NCBI GenBank assembly: GCA_030452275.1 | Contig: JAKDMR010000100.1 | Span: 1 to 7,191, forward strand | DNA from: Candidatus Nitrosocosmicus sp. | GTDB lineage: Archaea; Thermoproteota; Nitrososphaeria; Nitrososphaerales; Nitrososphaeraceae | Direction of reading: 5' to 3' | DNA: 7,191 nucleotides | Shown: in pieces, positions 6,164 through 7,191 of the stretch | Layout of the letters: each line of letters opens with the position of its first letter | Position numbering within the stretch: the stretch's first letter is position 1 | Notes under the pieces: generated by a model | What the model was told of the DNA's origin: nothing | What the model saw: the letters and a program-made list of their open reading frames with translations, nothing else | The model's database searches: none | Program-made: the position numbers and the translations under genes

Positions 6164-6214
6164 CAGTATTTGACGAAAATGAATTGTAAAAAATAATATT
6201 GTTTTCCTTGCCAT
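6164..6214. terminator. Convergent gene end region
   Basis: A 51-bp AT-rich gap between convergent genes. It has TTTT on the plus strand (6201-6204) and a run of six T on the minus strand (6193-6188), either of which could serve as an archaeal oligo-T terminator. No hairpin is evident. Confidence 0.3.
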
Positions 6215-6487
6215 TTATTTACTATAATTTAAAATCTTTTCTTCGACTTTTAACAAACTAAAAGAACTCGATTTTCGTCTATTATTTTTTCTTCTGGTCT
6301 TTTGGAGTGGATTTTTTCCAGCTTTTGGCATAATCTTTCCCTTCATCAACCTGAGACCACAAACAGTACAATTGCCTTCAATTGTCGCCATACTATTTGC
6401 TAGTTTAACAAATTTAATATCCGATAAGTTTACGCTAATCTTACACACTGTACAATAAGTAGAATATTTAGAAATGGTGTCAGTCAA
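6215..6487 (-). CDS. Small two-CxxC zinc-ribbon protein with basic tail (DUF5679-like)
   Basis: A 90-residue cytoplasmic protein. The first 50 residues form a treble-clef/zinc-ribbon with C12-x2-C15 and C40-x2-C43, matching the pattern of the archaeal DUF5679 family as I recall it (YC..C, a loop with a conserved K..N..AT.EG, then C..CG). The remainder is a strongly basic tail (KTRRKNNRRKSSS around 63-75), suggesting nucleic acid or ribosome contact; the molecular role is not known. The start is TTG at 6487: no in-frame ATG occurs before the first Cys pair. A TATA-like box at 6518-6510 fits a leaderless transcript beginning at or just before the TTG. It lies 67 bp downstream of the ferritin-like gene in the same direction but seems to have its own promoter. 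Confidence 0.75.
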   Translation of the reverse strand: MTDTISKYSTYCTVCKISVNLSDIKFVKLANSMATIEGNCTVCGLRLMKGKIMPKAGKNPLQKTRRKNNRRKSSSFSLLKVEEKILNYSK

Positions 6488-6509
6488 CCTGACTAAATAC
6501 TTTTATAAT

Positions 6510-6518
6510 ATATTTATA
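6510..6518 (-). promoter_or_regulatory. TATA box of the zinc-ribbon gene
   Basis: TATAAATAT on the minus strand, centred about 27 bp before the TTG at 6487; a second TATAAAA lies at 6506-6500. The spacing indicates a leaderless mRNA and helps justify the TTG start. Between this and the upstream stop codon is a T-rich stretch (about 6552-6536) that could terminate the ferritin-like transcript. Confidence 0.5.
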
Positions 6519-6554
6519 TCATTGTTTTAAATCTAAAATTAAAAGAAAAATATT

Positions 6555-7040
6555 TTATTGGATTTCTAGCTTTGCTAAAATATCTTCTATGTTTTGTTCA
6601 TCTTCCAACTCTGCATCTAATAAGTCTAATGCAAGATGGTATGTTGCATGGTCTTTGTCTTTTGCATTATTTGCCAAATCATTATAATGTTTAATTACCG
6701 CCCTCTCAAATTCTAATGCTTTTTCCAATGCACTTCGAAGTGTTAAATATCTTGAAGGTTGTAGCTTTCCGAGGCCACTGTCTTGTTCCCATTGTGATGG
6801 TTCATCGGTTGGTTGTGTTTCCAACTGCATTAACCTGAATGCAACCTTTTTTGCATGTCCTAATTCTTCCTTTGCTCTATCTTCAAAGAAGCCCTGATGT
6901 AATACTCCTAATCCTTCTATATTCTGTGATACGAACCAAAAGTAATGAAATGCAGATAATTCAGCGCCATATGCTTTTTTGAGCATTTGTACTGTACCTT
7001 CAACACCAGGTCCAGCTATTTCTTTAGACATTTTACCCAT
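6555..7040 (-). CDS. Ferritin-like / Dps-like iron-binding protein
   Basis: A 161-residue four-helix-bundle protein of the ferritin-like superfamily, which oxidises and stores iron or consumes peroxide in the cytoplasm. Helix A has AYGAELSAFHYFW (E27), helix B has FFEDRAKEELGHAKKVAFRL with the E59-x2-H62 metal motif, helix C has ALEKALEFERAVIKHYNDLA (candidate E110), and helix D has LDAELEDEQNIEDIL. Helix D lacks the usual ExxH; E144-x2-D147 occupies that place, so a carboxylate may replace the His ligand. Size fits archaeal Dps-like proteins or bacterioferritin relatives; which subgroup is unsettled. I chose ATG 7040 because TTTATATA at 7076-7069 predicts transcription starting about 5 nt before it; TTG 7049 and ATG 7031 are alternatives. 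Upstream are a palindrome and three direct repeats likely to control expression. Confidence 0.85.
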   Translation of the reverse strand: MGKMSKEIAGPGVEGTVQMLKKAYGAELSAFHYFWFVSQNIEGLGVLHQGFFEDRAKEELGHAKKVAFRLMQLETQPTDEPSQWEQDSGLGKLQPSRYLTLRSALEKALEFERAVIKHYNDLANNAKDKDHATYHLALDLLDAELEDEQNIEDILAKLEIQ

Positions 7041-7064
7041 ATTGATCAAATATACTACACAGTT

Positions 7065-7076
7065 CTTTTATATAAA
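7065..7076 (-). promoter_or_regulatory. TATA box of the ferritin-like gene
   Basis: TTTATATAAAAG on the minus strand, about 30 bp before the ATG at 7040. This is the clearest core promoter in the window and suggests a near-leaderless mRNA. Confidence 0.6.
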
Positions 7077-7089
7077 TATTTTAATTTTC

Positions 7090-7103
7090 TATGAAATTTC
7101 ATA
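7090..7103. promoter_or_regulatory. 14-bp perfect palindrome upstream of the ferritin-like gene
   Basis: TATGAAATTTCATA is fully self-complementary. It sits 13 bp upstream of the TATA box, just beyond where TFB contacts DNA, a suitable place for a dimeric activator or repressor such as an iron- or redox-responsive factor. The factor is not identifiable from this window. Confidence 0.5.
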
Positions 7104-7164
7104 AAAAATTAGTACAGATTAATATAAAATTAGTACAAATTAATGAAAAATTAGTACAAATTAA
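7102..7164. repeat. Three 21-bp direct repeats upstream of the ferritin-like gene
   Basis: Three contiguous units (7102-7122, 7123-7143, 7144-7164) share the core AAATTAGTACA, then A or G, then ATTAA. The period is exactly 21 bp, about two helical turns, so all copies face the same side of the DNA. They lie upstream of the palindrome and TATA box and resemble a tandem activator-binding array. Confidence 0.75.
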
Positions 7165-7191
7165 TACATTTATTACTTTCTATGTTTAATT

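Noticed and set aside
7102..7164. CRISPR array or replication origin iterons
   Set aside because: Three contiguous 21-bp units have no spacers between them, and no cas or replication initiator gene is present; a promoter-linked binding array is simpler.

Overview
The window looks like a piece of an AT-rich ammonia-oxidising archaeon (Nitrososphaeria/Thaumarchaeota, most like the soil Nitrososphaera/Nitrosocosmicus group). This is inferred from gene content and style: a secreted PQQ-type sugar dehydrogenase carrying a blue-copper domain, an HxlR regulator, a pirin, a small archaeal zinc ribbon, a ferritin-like protein, short Asn/Ser/Gln-rich secreted proteins, and several genes with a TATA-like box about 25-35 bp before the start codon and no Shine-Dalgarno sequence. 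No rRNA, tRNA, CRISPR array or intact mobile element was seen.

Layout. Positions 1-408 (minus) hold a secreted Asn/Thr-rich protein gene that runs off the left edge and appears broken twice, by a 1-nt loss in a T-run inside the signal peptide and by a 19-bp tandem duplication. Positions 614-2293 (minus) are an intact PQQ sugar dehydrogenase-cupredoxin fusion. Positions 2492-2866 (minus) are an HxlR-family regulator, divergent from a pirin gene (3081-4003, plus) that needs three 1-nt corrections to read through. A 16-bp near-perfect palindrome lies in the shared promoter region. A strong hairpin follows the pirin. Positions 4046-5652 are about 1.6 kb of mostly non-coding DNA holding a small secreted-protein gene with one in-frame stop (4632-4874), a good terminator, two possible minus-strand gene remnants and a diverged direct repeat. 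Positions 5653-6163 carry two small unknown genes on the plus strand. Positions 6215-6487 (minus) are a two-CxxC zinc-ribbon protein, and 6555-7040 (minus) a ferritin/Dps-like protein with a 14-bp palindrome and three 21-bp direct repeats upstream.

How the parts fit. The sugar dehydrogenase probably oxidises aldoses outside the membrane and may pass electrons to its own copper domain. The HxlR regulator and divergent pirin form a likely regulator-target pair, perhaps redox-responsive. The ferritin-like protein would store or detoxify iron.

The most striking overall signal is lesion clustering. Three genes carry frameshift or nonsense lesions while the 1.7-kb dehydrogenase and the other genes are clean. 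Either this is a recently decaying accessory segment, or some of the indels are homopolymer sequencing errors. I found no convincing new multi-gene defence or metabolic system. The best leads are the regulatory sequences and the broken genes.
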